From positions 1-64,000 of the forward strand of contig NZ_QCXX01000003.1 of the NCBI RefSeq assembly GCF_003071065.1: DNA of 64,000 nucleotides. The letters run 5' to 3'. Below, in pieces: positions 6,973 through 15,608 of the stretch. The notes below the pieces were generated by a model that saw only the letters and a program-made list of their open reading frames with translations, ran no database searches and was not told the DNA's origin. The stretch comes from Sphingobacterium athyrii (GTDB lineage: Bacteria > Bacteroidota > Bacteroidia > Sphingobacteriales > Sphingobacteriaceae). How positions within the stretch are numbered: the stretch's first letter is position 1; each line of letters begins with the position of its first letter. Made by a program: the position numbers and the translations under genes.

Positions 6973-7542
6973 TTAGTTTGCACTGGCAATAGGCGTGAAT
7001 ACTTCACCAAAGTTATAAAAAGTTTGGTTTGCAATTTCTACCGAACGGTCAAAAGTTGCAGGATCCGCAGCATATTTGTTCAATACTGCTGTAAATCCAG
7101 CCCACATCTCACGGCTATTGTCACCGTAGCCTTCAAAGAAAGAAGTTCCCTTGTTGACGCCATATTTGTTCAGCATCTGTACGATGTAGGGGCCACCCAT
7201 GATCGATCCTTCCAGTACATACAATGACGCAAGGGCTTCTTGTACATTGGTTACCGCCGGAGCTGTTGCTTCCGGAAGATTCTCCACGTTACCTCCCAAG
7301 GCTTCAATATCACTTTTGATATACGATGAGTTGCGGCGTTCCGCCAGATCAGGTAATACTTCGGATGTAACAAAAGGAGCGATGCTATCTTCCACAGCAC
7401 GGAAATAAGCATAAAAACCTTTTAAAACCTCTGCATAATCTGCTTCAGAACGAATATTTTTCAATTGGCGCACGATCGTTCCTTCTACGTTTTGGTGAGC
7501 AGCGTGCGTTTGCTCTTTGATATGTTGACTTAACATGTTCAT
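6973..7542 (-). CDS. Heme oxygenase (biliverdin-producing type)
   Basis: The protein of about 189 residues is all-helical and matches the HemO/HO-1 fold. It has an N-terminal THAAHQNVEG with the probable proximal heme ligand (the His of HQNVE, residue 16) and a distal kinked-helix motif LYVLEGSIMGGPYI. Such enzymes open heme to biliverdin, CO and iron in the cytoplasm. The ATG at 7542 (MNMLSQHIK) is preferred to the longer frame starting at 7569; the ATG at 7536 is also possible. It closes the heme uptake gene run and would release iron from imported heme. Confidence 0.85.
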   Translation of the reverse strand: MNMLSQHIKEQTHAAHQNVEGTIVRQLKNIRSEADYAEVLKGFYAYFRAVEDSIAPFVTSEVLPDLAERRNSSYIKSDIEALGGNVENLPEATAPAVTNVQEALASLYVLEGSIMGGPYIVQMLNKYGVNKGTSFFEGYGDNSREMWAGFTAVLNKYAADPATFDRSVEIANQTFYNFGEVFTPIASAN

Positions 7543-7637
7543 TCTTTTATTTATAACGATTCTATACAAAGATTCGTATTTATTTCCAATTTTTTATGCT
7601 GTTTTCTGATTTATCATCTATGAAAAACGACAGGATT

Positions 7638-8633
7638 TTACTCCACGATTTTGATTGGATAGGCATGATAAGGAGTGGTTTGTGTGAGAAGACGATTGAA
7701 TACTACACGTATGCTAATACCACTGCTTAAATCTGAAGTAAGTCCTATCGGCGCATCTTCGGGTATCTGCACTTTAATGGATTTTAAATCATCAGAAATA
7801 CCGAGGAAAGTCAAAGGCAAGCTGTTGGCGTTACCCTCTTCGGTATATTTTAAATTTACAGCTCGAATCTCAGATGCTTTGGTCAGATGTCTTGCGGGCA
7901 AATTGATAATTTCACCTCTTTTGACCAGCCATTCTTTTGTATGGCTAAAATAAACATAAGGAAGGAATTGGCCGGCAGGAACGGTTACAAACTTTTTACT
8001 ACTTTTAACAGGGATGCCGAATTTGTTGATCACCTGCGCGTAGTAATCACCGGCAGGAATACCTGAACCATCTTGCTGATCCACATAGAAAGTAGTAAAT
8101 GTATTCAATATAAGTTTATAGCTTTTATTCTGATCGTCGACGAGGTAGAGATTATCGCTTCCATCCAGCGCAAGATTATTCATTCGGATATAAAAACTGC
8201 TTTGGCCGACAATTGCCGTCACTTGGGTTTCTTCGTCTTGGAAGGAGGGAAGAAGCGCACCGTTTGACAGTTTTATGGTATAGGTTTTGAGGGTGCCGTC
8301 CTGGGCTTTAACCTGATATTGCAGTCCGTCTTTGAGCGCAATGGCTGTTCCAGAAGCAGGGCTTATACTTGCATTTTTGGAAATGTTGATAATGGGAGCA
8401 ACTGTCTCGGGAACAGGCCATTCGGTAGAGCCAGGCCAGGAGACATAGATGGTTTCGCCATCCACTGCTGCTACGATGGTATCTTTACCCGCGTTGTACG
8501 GAATCTTAAATGAGGTGATTTCGGTGTAAGGTGTCGGCGCAATTTCATACTCTTTTTTGCAAGCCGAGAATAGTGTGACTCCCATAGTGAGCAACAAAAT
8601 GGGAATACGGTATAACGTGTTTCTTTTTTTCAT
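7638..8633 (-). CDS. Lipoprotein of the heme locus, Ig-like domains, paralog of 8720-9523
   Basis: The 331-residue protein has a lipoprotein signal peptide (lipobox FSAC) and probably faces the cell surface. It contains a repeat-type beta domain with TSFKIPYNAG, a VDGETIYVSWPG segment and KAQDGTLKTYTIKLSN, resembling DUF5018-style lipoproteins. Near the middle it has IPAGDYYAQVINK, and the end reads YPIKIVE. The neighbour at 8720-9523 has the same layout, so the two are paralogs. Location in a heme operon suggests a role in ligand capture or receptor assembly, which is inferred. Confidence 0.65.
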   Translation of the reverse strand: MKKRNTLYRIPILLLTMGVTLFSACKKEYEIAPTPYTEITSFKIPYNAGKDTIVAAVDGETIYVSWPGSTEWPVPETVAPIINISKNASISPASGTAIALKDGLQYQVKAQDGTLKTYTIKLSNGALLPSFQDEETQVTAIVGQSSFYIRMNNLALDGSDNLYLVDDQNKSYKLILNTFTTFYVDQQDGSGIPAGDYYAQVINKFGIPVKSSKKFVTVPAGQFLPYVYFSHTKEWLVKRGEIINLPARHLTKASEIRAVNLKYTEEGNANSLPLTFLGISDDLKSIKVQIPEDAPIGLTSDLSSGISIRVVFNRLLTQTTPYHAYPIKIVE

Positions 8634-8719
8634 GGTTGTGGTGACTTTCTATCGTCAAAAGGCATGTGTTGTAAAGGCGAAAAGCAAATGCATTTCATCC
8701 ATAAGCTATCAATGTATAG

Positions 8720-9523
8720 TTAGTTGTTGTAAATAATTCGAATCGGATTTTTTAAGGTTTCCTCACGGCTGTAGTAACGCACTTTGACATAGTAATCACC
8801 CGCTGCTGGCACTTTGTTGTATACTGGCGCATTGGCCGGGCCTGTCAAACGTCCTTCAATATTATTCAGGCTAAGATTCATATAAGCACTTGCAACAGAT
8901 GGGGGATTTGCCGTAGAGGCTTGTTTAAAAGGATATTCTTTTCCATCTTTATCCACTAAGCTGGCACGTGCTAGTTCCAAATCACTCTCATAAGTAGCAA
9001 TATAGGGGTAGCTAATGAGGTTGTTGTAAATGTAAAGAGTATTGGTGGTATACCAGTTAGATTGGTCATATATAACTGGTGCGTTTGGATCTGAACTAAT
9101 CTCTTGCACATGGAGTGCCGGCTGGTCACTCTTGACGATCAGTGTATAGGTCGCTGTACTACCATCAGTAGCGGTAACAGGGTATTCAATCGTACGCCCT
9201 TTGGCAAAATAATCAACCATATTTGTAATCAGGGTATCCGTACCTTGTTTTAGCGTAGCACCTGATGCGACTTCTATTTCGGGTTCTAGACTGGTCATAT
9301 AAAGTCCCTCTGGAAGGGTGACCGTAATGGTCTTGGTTTCATTGTCTATGGCGCCGATGATTTCTTTGCTCGTATTGACAATCTTGAAACTGCTGATCCG
9401 GGCCTTGCTCTCCTGCTCGAAGGGCTGAGTCTCGGTTTTTGTACAGGAGCTTGCCAATAAGCTGCTGATGAAAACGCTCGAGGCGATGACAAATTTGTGT
9501 GTGGTTAATAACTGATTTTTCAT
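8720..9523 (-). CDS. Lipoprotein of the heme locus, Ig-like domains
   Basis: The 267-residue lipoprotein starts at the ATG at 9523 (MKNQLLTTHKFVIASS, lipobox ASSC); the longer frame to 9562 has no signal peptide at its start. The N-terminal half has SSFKIVNTSKEIIGAID, TVTLPEGLYMTSLEPEI and a VTATDGSTATYTLIVK strand pair, a beta-sandwich repeat seen in DUF5018-like surface lipoproteins. The C-terminal half has VPAAGDYYVKVRYYS and ends NPIRIIYNN. It is paralogous to 7638-8633. The precise function is unknown. Confidence 0.65.
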   Translation of the reverse strand: MKNQLLTTHKFVIASSVFISSLLASSCTKTETQPFEQESKARISSFKIVNTSKEIIGAIDNETKTITVTLPEGLYMTSLEPEIEVASGATLKQGTDTLITNMVDYFAKGRTIEYPVTATDGSTATYTLIVKSDQPALHVQEISSDPNAPVIYDQSNWYTTNTLYIYNNLISYPYIATYESDLELARASLVDKDGKEYPFKQASTANPPSVASAYMNLSLNNIEGRLTGPANAPVYNKVPAAGDYYVKVRYYSREETLKNPIRIIYNN

Positions 9524-9540
9524 TTTAGTTGAGAAAAGAA

Positions 9541-9565
9541 CCGGTACCAGCATGGCTGGCACCGG
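9541..9565 (-). terminator. Stem-loop between HmuY 1 and the next lipoprotein gene
   Basis: An 11-bp stem CCGGTGCCAGC/GCTGGTACCGG with a 3-nt loop and one G-T pair is followed on the minus strand by TTCTTTTCTC. It lies just before the ATG at 9523 and may act as an intrinsic terminator or a partial one inside the operon. Confidence 0.55.
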
Positions 9566-9612
9566 ATTTAAAATTTACAATTCTTATTACAAAATAAGGG
9601 TGTCAAGGCTTG

Positions 9613-10323
9613 TTATAATTTCTTATAATCAAAGCTCATAAACGGAAAGTTTGTTGCTGCGAAACCCGAATTTGGAGTTTCATCTTTGTACACACTATTT
9701 AAACGCAATTTCCATAATTCATGGGTTGTTTTATTTTCCAGAATATATGTCCTTGGGCCATAGCTGCTCATAATATGATTGCTAATGTTATAGATATACC
9801 AGCCAGTACTGCTCGGATTGCCCGTTCCATTTGTACTGTTGGAAGCGGCTGTACCGTTTGAAATTAAATTTGCATCATCAGGCAATGTTGTCACGGATTC
9901 AAATGCTGTATTTACATAATACAGGTTATATTTAGCCGTATTTACGGTTAAACTTGCATTTGCTGTACCACTAAATTGAAAATCATAGCTGGTGGATGTA
10001 CCACCATCATTTGTAATCAAATTGTAGTAATAGGTACTTGCCGGGTTTTTCCATTGTGTGGTATCCACTAAATCAGGCACCGTACCTTGGTGGAAATTCC
10101 GAGCACCATAGGTGCCTGTAGCGATCGTTTTTAAATATCCTTTTGTACCGGTTGCGGTAAAGTTTACCGTACCGCCAATTGTCGTCGAAGGCGTAACAGC
10201 ACGTTTGCTGAGTGATTGCTCTTCAATATTAGGAGCAAGTGAATTGTCTTTACTACATGATGCGGTCATGCCAATCGCGGCAAGACCTAAGGCAATGGAT
10301 AAAGTTGTGAATTTGATTTTCAT
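9613..10323 (-). CDS. HmuY-family heme-binding lipoprotein 1
   Basis: The 236-residue lipoprotein (signal MKIKFTTLSIALGLAAIG, lipobox TASC) has the HmuY core. N-terminal strands are followed by TGWYIYNISNHIMSSYGPRTYILE and KLRLNSVYKDE, ending FPFMSFDYKKL. HmuY proteins sit on the outer membrane surface or are released, bind heme and pass it to a TonB-dependent receptor. It is rich in Thr, Ser and Asn. Heme ligands cannot be assigned with confidence; the HIM segment is a candidate. It is one of four such paralogs in this locus. Confidence 0.85.
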   Translation of the reverse strand: MKIKFTTLSIALGLAAIGMTASCSKDNSLAPNIEEQSLSKRAVTPSTTIGGTVNFTATGTKGYLKTIATGTYGARNFHQGTVPDLVDTTQWKNPASTYYYNLITNDGGTSTSYDFQFSGTANASLTVNTAKYNLYYVNTAFESVTTLPDDANLISNGTAASNSTNGTGNPSSTGWYIYNISNHIMSSYGPRTYILENKTTHELWKLRLNSVYKDETPNSGFAATNFPFMSFDYKKL

Positions 10324-10393
10324 TTCTTTTTCGTAATTTTGCCACTTCTACAGTGGGCTAGTTAATAAATATATGTTAATTAGTCAATTTGTT

Positions 10394-10430
10394 ACCGGAT
10401 GTACCTCGACCGTATATCCGGTTTTTTTTA
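10394..10430 (+). terminator. Plus-oriented hairpin with U-run between HmuY genes
   Basis: ACCGGAT and ATCCGGT form a 7-bp stem around a 15-nt loop, followed on the plus strand by a run of T. The flanking genes are both on the minus strand, so this would stop antisense transcription or be a structured leader element. Confidence 0.35.
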
Positions 10431-10443
10431 AGAATTGTACTGT

Positions 10444-11238
10444 TTAAGGCTTTATCTCAAATGTTTTACTGCCTTTGGGCACAAGGACATAATCAAAAGA
10501 GATAAATACATGGGGAGAACTTTTGAACCATTGTTCAGGTTTTAAAAGATCCTTATACATGGATAAAGGCTTAATCTTGGCGTAGTTACCTTTTGCCGTA
10601 CGAACAATTAACGTCCGTGGTTTAATTACTTTTCCGTTAAGTAATGTCAGCCCATTTCCAAGCGCATAAGCAACATGTTCAGTTTCCCTGTTTGAAGTAT
10701 GTTGTTTGACTAAGATTCCAAAAAAATCGTATAAACACCAGCCTACACCATTTCCCTCATCTCCATTCTGATCCATCCCGATTGCATCGCCGATCACCTT
10801 GAATTCAGCATCAGCTGGCACTTCCGTTACTTCGTCGAATGCTTTCTCGACGATTAGGATACCACCAGTAGCGTTGTTACCATAACCAAAATTTGTATTG
10901 TTTGCCCCATTATTTCCAGAAACATGGCTGTTGAAGATATTGCTGAAGGCAATGTCCCAGTTACGTGTTTGTCGGTGGGTTTCTGGTATACCTTTGTTCG
11001 TCTCCAGGCTATAATAGACAGTAGGAGCGGCGTTGTTACCATCGTTTTTGTCTGTAGCGGCAAAATCGCGTACTGTAATCAATTTATTGTAAAGCCCGGT
11101 ATTACTTTCTTCCTCTTTGGGTGGCTCTACAACAGGTTCTGTTACTGGATCCGATTTGCTGCAAGCGGTATTGATTGCTAGACCAATGCAGAGCAATGCA
11201 ATGTACTTTGTTCTGGTAAGCTGTCTTGATATCTTCAT
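10444..11238 (-). CDS. HmuY-family heme-binding lipoprotein 2
   Basis: This 264-residue lipoprotein (lipobox NTAC, then a Pro/Glu-rich linker VVEPPKEEE) contains the HmuY features NWDIAFSN, GVGWCLYDF, PRTLIVRTAKGNYAKIKPLSMYKD and HVFISFDYVLV. It is longer than its paralogs because of a Gly/Asn-rich insert near NGANNTNFGYGNNATGG. A Fur-box-like palindrome lies 16 bp before its start, so it is probably the first gene of an iron-repressed unit continuing through the next lipoproteins. Confidence 0.8.
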   Translation of the reverse strand: MKISRQLTRTKYIALLCIGLAINTACSKSDPVTEPVVEPPKEEESNTGLYNKLITVRDFAATDKNDGNNAAPTVYYSLETNKGIPETHRQTRNWDIAFSNIFNSHVSGNNGANNTNFGYGNNATGGILIVEKAFDEVTEVPADAEFKVIGDAIGMDQNGDEGNGVGWCLYDFFGILVKQHTSNRETEHVAYALGNGLTLLNGKVIKPRTLIVRTAKGNYAKIKPLSMYKDLLKPEQWFKSSPHVFISFDYVLVPKGSKTFEIKP

Positions 11239-11253
11239 GTGTTATATTTATAT

Positions 11254-11276
11254 TTATTTAAAATCATTCTAAATAA
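11254..11276 (-). promoter_or_regulatory. Fur-box-like operator before HmuY 2
   Basis: TTATTTAAAAT-C-ATTCTAAATAA is an 11-1-11 inverted repeat with a single mismatch. It resembles the ATTTAnAATnATTnTAAAT-type Fur sites described for Bacteroidota. It ends just upstream of the HmuY 2 start and shares the AATCATTCTAAATAA half with the element before the TonB receptor gene. Confidence 0.6.
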
Positions 11277-11366
11277 TAGTAAAGGTAAAGAGTTTAGCTT
11301 ATTACTTGTGTATGAAAAATGATATTTTATATATTAATTTTGGTTTTAGCTTATTAACAATAAACA

Positions 11367-11393
11367 GGCAATAGGGAGATTTTCCCTGTTGCC
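11367..11393 (-). terminator. Stem-loop after HmuY 3
   Basis: GGCAACAGGGA and TCCCTATTGCC pair (one G-T) around a short loop, 8 bp after the stop of HmuY 3, followed on the minus strand by a T-rich stretch. It probably separates the receptor-HmuY4-HmuY3 unit from the unit that starts at HmuY 2. Confidence 0.5.
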
Positions 11394-11400
11394 CATTGTC

Positions 11401-12072
11401 TTATTTGAATTCTTGGTAGTCGATGGAATAGAAGACGAAATTATTTGCGCCATCATTAGCCTTTTCATTTTCGTAAATACTATTCATCTTAAGTTTAAAA
11501 AATGGCTTCCCGTGTTTTGAAATAATAAGTGTTCTATTTTCCTGGGCAGTTACGAGATGATTGTTGTCCCCGTCATAATTGCACCAACCGGATTCAGAAC
11601 GAACGCTTTCTTTTCCTCCAAATTTCATTTTATAGATAGCACTGCTGTTAGAGCCAATCGCTGTAAAGTTGTCTGTTGCAACGACATCATTGAATGCTTT
11701 ATCAATATAAGATAAGGTGTATCCATCCTCTGCATTTGCGGTTAGTGTTACTTTAGCGTCGCCAGATAGGCTAATCATATTTGTTTTGTTGTCTGTTCCA
11801 TCATTTTCACTGAAGTTGTAATAATAGATTTTAGCGGCTTCAGCTGTCGGTTTTCCATCTTCACCACGTGCGAATTGTTTAAAGTTTTTCAGCGAAAAAA
11901 TATTGTTTTTAACAGTCAGTTCCCCTTGAGTAAAATCAGTTTTTGAACTGATTTTAAGATCTTTGATAACTTTTGGAGTTTCAACTTGTATTGTATCATC
12001 ATCCTTGCTACAAGAAGTAAAACCTAAACTCAATGCACATACAAGTGCTGCTGTTGTAAATAATTTGTTCAT
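11401..12072 (-). CDS. HmuY-family heme-binding lipoprotein 3
   Basis: The 223-residue lipoprotein (lipobox FTSC, then KDDDT) carries the family pattern ESGWCNYDGDNNHLVTAQ, ENRTLIISKHGKPFFKLKM and NSIYEN, with the terminal strand FVFYSIDYQEF. It aligns in layout with the other HmuY proteins but has a different ligand-loop sequence. It lies 30 bp downstream of HmuY 4 on the same strand, so the two are likely co-transcribed from the receptor promoter. Confidence 0.85.
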   Translation of the reverse strand: MNKLFTTAALVCALSLGFTSCSKDDDTIQVETPKVIKDLKISSKTDFTQGELTVKNNIFSLKNFKQFARGEDGKPTAEAAKIYYYNFSENDGTDNKTNMISLSGDAKVTLTANAEDGYTLSYIDKAFNDVVATDNFTAIGSNSSAIYKMKFGGKESVRSESGWCNYDGDNNHLVTAQENRTLIISKHGKPFFKLKMNSIYENEKANDGANNFVFYSIDYQEFK

Positions 12073-12102
12073 CTTTAATTTAATTGTGTAATTTTTCCTT
12101 AT

Positions 12103-12858
12103 TTATAATGTGTTTGTATTTAAGTTTTTACTGCCGTCTTCCTGCACATAATATTTAAAAGTGTAGTAGGGGGCAGGCCAGTTCATATTGGTCACTGCTG
12201 AGGGATTTCCCTTATAGGCATTGATCAATTGTAATTTGGCATATTTGCCATCGGGCAGGCGAATGGCATAGGTACGGTTCGGCAGGGCCTGCATAATATG
12301 CGTACTCAGGCTATACTGAAACCAGCCCAGCGATTCAGAGTTGGATGCCCAGCCGATTTTACCAGTGCCGCTTTTATTGAATTCTTCATCCGAAGGGGCG
12401 ACCGTAAGGCTTTGGTAAGACTGTTTTAAGAGCATAACAGCTGTATTGTTGGCTTCACCCTGATAACCGGGATTGAATTCATCCACAGCATTATTGACAA
12501 AGACTTCGGAATTATAAGGCCCTGTGAAAGCAATATCCCAGTCTTTGGTCTTCAGCCATTGGGCGGAATCCGCCTTTGTCTTGATCCAGATTTGCTTTTG
12601 ATCTTTAAAGCGAAATAGAAAGGTGTAGAATGGCCGTTTTTCCTTGCCCTCGGCTCCATCACCCATGGCAGCGTCGGTATCGCCCGCCAGATCTTTAATC
12701 ACGATGCTTTTGCCATCTTCCAATCCAATCGTATAGTCTTTGTCCTTCCCACAGGATAGGAGCATCAGCGCCAGAAAACCTGAAAAAATACAGCGTCCAA
12801 GCTTATGAAACGAAAGCCATATACTACATTCTGCTATAATGATGTTAATTGTTCTCAT
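12103..12858 (-). CDS. HmuY-family heme-binding lipoprotein 4
   Basis: The 251-residue lipoprotein has a rather long N-terminal region before the hydrophobic core and the lipobox LLSC. HmuY features are KTKDWDIAFTGPYN, SLGWFQYSLSTHIMQALPNR, TYAIRLPDGKYAKLQL and YYTFKYYV. It directly follows the TonB-dependent receptor, the standard hmuR-hmuY order seen in Porphyromonas, so this is the paralog most likely to work with that receptor. Confidence 0.85.
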   Translation of the reverse strand: MRTINIIIAECSIWLSFHKLGRCIFSGFLALMLLSCGKDKDYTIGLEDGKSIVIKDLAGDTDAAMGDGAEGKEKRPFYTFLFRFKDQKQIWIKTKADSAQWLKTKDWDIAFTGPYNSEVFVNNAVDEFNPGYQGEANNTAVMLLKQSYQSLTVAPSDEEFNKSGTGKIGWASNSESLGWFQYSLSTHIMQALPNRTYAIRLPDGKYAKLQLINAYKGNPSAVTNMNWPAPYYTFKYYVQEDGSKNLNTNTL

Positions 12859-12893
12859 TGTTTGTCTACTTTATCGTATTTCTCTTTAACTTT

Positions 12894-12918
12894 AATCTCC
12901 AATCTCCAATCTCCAATC
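12894..12918. repeat. Heptanucleotide tandem repeat (AATCTCC)
   Basis: Three exact AATCTCC units plus a four-base partial unit sit between the receptor stop and the HmuY 4 start. Short tandem repeats can slip during replication, but no regulatory element can be assigned here. Confidence 0.6.
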
Positions 12919-12919
12919 G

Positions 12920-15298
12920 CTAGTCCTTCATCCATCGGTAACTCACTCCACCCATAATGACCCGTCCGGGCTGTCCTAAGAGATAACGGCTGGTGAAATT
13001 GAATAGGTTATCGCCGATCAGACGGAGGGTTAATCTCCGGTTCATCAGACTTTTTTCGATCGTCATATTCAGGAGTGTATGGTGGGGGATAAAGATGTCG
13101 TACTTGTCAATAAATTGATTCCCGTTATATTCCTGAAAGGGGGTCTTTCCGCGAAAATTAATACGGGCATTGACGTTGACTCCCCAGGGCTTGTATTCGT
13201 ACTGTGCTTTGAAATTGACCATATGGCGCGAGCGATCTTCAATACCCCAATAATCTGATTTTTTGCTTTGCCGATAAAGATCAGTGGCTGCATCATTGAT
13301 CTGATTATAGGGGTAGTTGCCCGCTGCGATGCTATCCAATACACTGAGATCCTTTGCGATCAGGTATTGATAACCCATGGATAATTGCAGATCCCTGGTT
13401 GCCTGATAACTCATCGAGACTTCAAAACCTTTGTTCATCGCCTTCGGCAGGTTTCGGTAACTGTAGATCTGGGCGATACTGGTACCATTACCTACACTGA
13501 CGGTATTGATCTGATTGTTGATCCGATGATAGAACAGGGAGAGATCTGCCTGAAATTTGCCGGAAGGATTCCAGGTCAGCCCAATATTGTTGGAAAGGCT
13601 AGTTTCGGCCTTGAGGTTTCCTGCAACTAAATTCAGCATATAACTGTTTTTATAGCTCAATTCACCCGCTTGGTCCATGGCGGCAATAACATCGGCTACC
13701 CGCTCGCTTCCCACCACTAGATAGTTGGCGGCAGGATTGAAAAATACCTGATAACGCATCTTGTAGTCTGGTGCTTTGAATCCCGCACCAACCCCGCCTT
13801 TAATCAATAGGGTTGGACTGATATGGTATTGCAAACCTAAACTTGGACTCAAATGCCCATTGTACACATTGGTGTGGTCATAACGTAGGCCTAGTGTCGT
13901 AAGAAGACGATCAACGGGTTTCCACTCGGTTTGGAGGTAGGCAAATGCACTGTTGAGTGAGCGTTTGGCATCCAGGTCCTGATTGTCCATTTGCTCCACA
14001 CTGCCGCCTATTCCACCGGTGAGCTTAAGTTGTTGCACCGGACTGTAGGCAAATTGTTGTTCGATGCGATGTACATTTTGGCCAAATTCTTCAGCGCTGG
14101 CCAAAACCCCTTGTTGCAGCCACTGCGCCGCAATTTGTGAATGGAATCTGGAAAAATAATAACGTGTCATACTGCGCAATCCGGATTTAAAATTGTGATC
14201 GTAACTCGCTGACAGATTGATATCCTGATCTTTTTGTTTATCCTGTAGCGTTCTATCCTCCGACCAGGCATTGATCATTTCGGATTCACGCGCCGCAAAT
14301 CGGCCCGTGATGCCCAACGTCCCCTGTTTACTGGTGCGGTAGCGTACCCGTCCCTGAAAGCTATAGTTGGTATAAGGGGGGAAGGTTGTACTCTTTGAAT
14401 CCAGATACTGCTTGTCTGTATTGAACCCATCCGTGCGGTAATAGTTTCCGGAGACAACAGCGCTGCCCCGTTGATTGGAAAATGGTGTTTCGCCCTCTAT
14501 TGTCGCATCGACCGTATTTAATGTGCCATAGAGTAGGGAAGCATGCGCTTGTGGGGTAATGGCGCCATGACGTGTAATAATATTAATGGCACCGCCAAGT
14601 GCATCGCTGCCGTATAAACAGGACGATGCTCCCTTAATGATCTCAATGCGTTCGATATTGGTCACTGAAATACGCGAAAGGTCAAAATTACCGCTATTAC
14701 GGCCAAGCATAGGCTGTCCGTCGACCAAGACCATGACATAGTTGCTGCTAAACCCCTGAATTTGCACACCTACAGCTCTAGAGCCTCCTGCAATATCGTT
14801 TACAATGGCAATACCGGTCTGCTCTTTCAGCACTTCGTCTAACCTGCGGCTCCCCATCAGTTCAATCTCCCTCTTGGTAATGACCTTGACCGGCATAGCT
14901 GCGTTTTCAGCTTTGATCAAGTTATCAACGGCTTCCAATTTGCGGTTGACCTCGACCTCGTCAATCTGGCGGTTATCGGTTTGTAAAGTGATGGTGAGTT
15001 GCTGGTTTTTATCCGTCAAGTCTACAAATTGACGCAGTTCCTTATAGCCTAATGCTTGTGCGACAAGTTCATAACGGCCGGCATAGAGTTTGTTAAATTG
15101 AAATCTCCCCGCAGTATCTGTTTTAAAAGCATATTTATCTGGATAAAGATAGACGGTCGCATTGGCGACGCCTTTATTGGATTCGTTCTTTAATACACCC
15201 GAGATTTTCCATTTTTCTTGTGCTTGCACAGTGTAGATCTGGCAGGCGCATAGGGCTATCAGGGTGCTTGTTCGAATAGAAGAGAGGCTTTTAAACAC
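12920..15298 (-). CDS. TonB-dependent heme/hemophore receptor (HmuR-like)
   Basis: The 792-residue outer-membrane protein has a signal peptide, a carboxypeptidase-regulatory-like domain (about residues 30-110), a plug (about 130-245, with RRLDEVLKEQTG and YGSDALGGAINIIT) and a 22-strand barrel region to the end. It would import heme delivered by HmuY proteins, using TonB energy. The start is GTG at 15298; an in-frame stop lies just upstream. A Fur-box-like palindrome precedes it. It heads the operon with HmuY 4 and HmuY 3. Heme is inferred as substrate from the neighbours; receptor family membership is certain. Confidence 0.9.
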   Translation of the reverse strand: MFKSLSSIRTSTLIALCACQIYTVQAQEKWKISGVLKNESNKGVANATVYLYPDKYAFKTDTAGRFQFNKLYAGRYELVAQALGYKELRQFVDLTDKNQQLTITLQTDNRQIDEVEVNRKLEAVDNLIKAENAAMPVKVITKREIELMGSRRLDEVLKEQTGIAIVNDIAGGSRAVGVQIQGFSSNYVMVLVDGQPMLGRNSGNFDLSRISVTNIERIEIIKGASSCLYGSDALGGAINIITRHGAITPQAHASLLYGTLNTVDATIEGETPFSNQRGSAVVSGNYYRTDGFNTDKQYLDSKSTTFPPYTNYSFQGRVRYRTSKQGTLGITGRFAARESEMINAWSEDRTLQDKQKDQDINLSASYDHNFKSGLRSMTRYYFSRFHSQIAAQWLQQGVLASAEEFGQNVHRIEQQFAYSPVQQLKLTGGIGGSVEQMDNQDLDAKRSLNSAFAYLQTEWKPVDRLLTTLGLRYDHTNVYNGHLSPSLGLQYHISPTLLIKGGVGAGFKAPDYKMRYQVFFNPAANYLVVGSERVADVIAAMDQAGELSYKNSYMLNLVAGNLKAETSLSNNIGLTWNPSGKFQADLSLFYHRINNQINTVSVGNGTSIAQIYSYRNLPKAMNKGFEVSMSYQATRDLQLSMGYQYLIAKDLSVLDSIAAGNYPYNQINDAATDLYRQSKKSDYWGIEDRSRHMVNFKAQYEYKPWGVNVNARINFRGKTPFQEYNGNQFIDKYDIFIPHHTLLNMTIEKSLMNRRLTLRLIGDNLFNFTSRYLLGQPGRVIMGGVSYRWMKD

Positions 15299-15303
15299 TA
15301 TTT

Positions 15304-15326
15304 TTATTTTTAATCATTCTAAATAA
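15304..15326 (-). promoter_or_regulatory. Fur-box-like operator before the TonB receptor
   Basis: TTATTTTTAAT-C-ATTCTAAATAA is an 11-1-11 inverted repeat matching at 9 of 11 positions, sharing one half with the site at 11254-11276. It lies within 30 bp of the GTG start. The divergent hemin transporter begins about 280 bp away and might also be controlled from this gap. Confidence 0.55.
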
Positions 15327-15608
15327 TGTCACAAAAAAAGGCAATACTATTGGATTTTTCTATATGCAAATTGTCATAAATTCTATTTAATTCGATTTTT
15401 ATTATCCGTAAAGGGGACGGTATTGTGTTTTATTTGCCTGTTTTACAGTTGTATATCTTATTTTTCTTGCTGTTTGTGTTTATTTATAGGGATTGAAAAT
15501 AATTTGTATTTAGACTGATTATTGATTTGTTTTGTAGTCAACTAACAGTTGCTGTGCCGGAAATTGGAATCAAAATCCTGTGCAGTTTTAAAGAAGTTAA
15601 AGAAAGAG

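Noticed and set aside
15327..15548. A riboswitch or second Fur site before the hemin transporter
   Set aside because: The gap is AT-rich, but no second palindrome of the Fur type and no recognisable riboswitch core was found.
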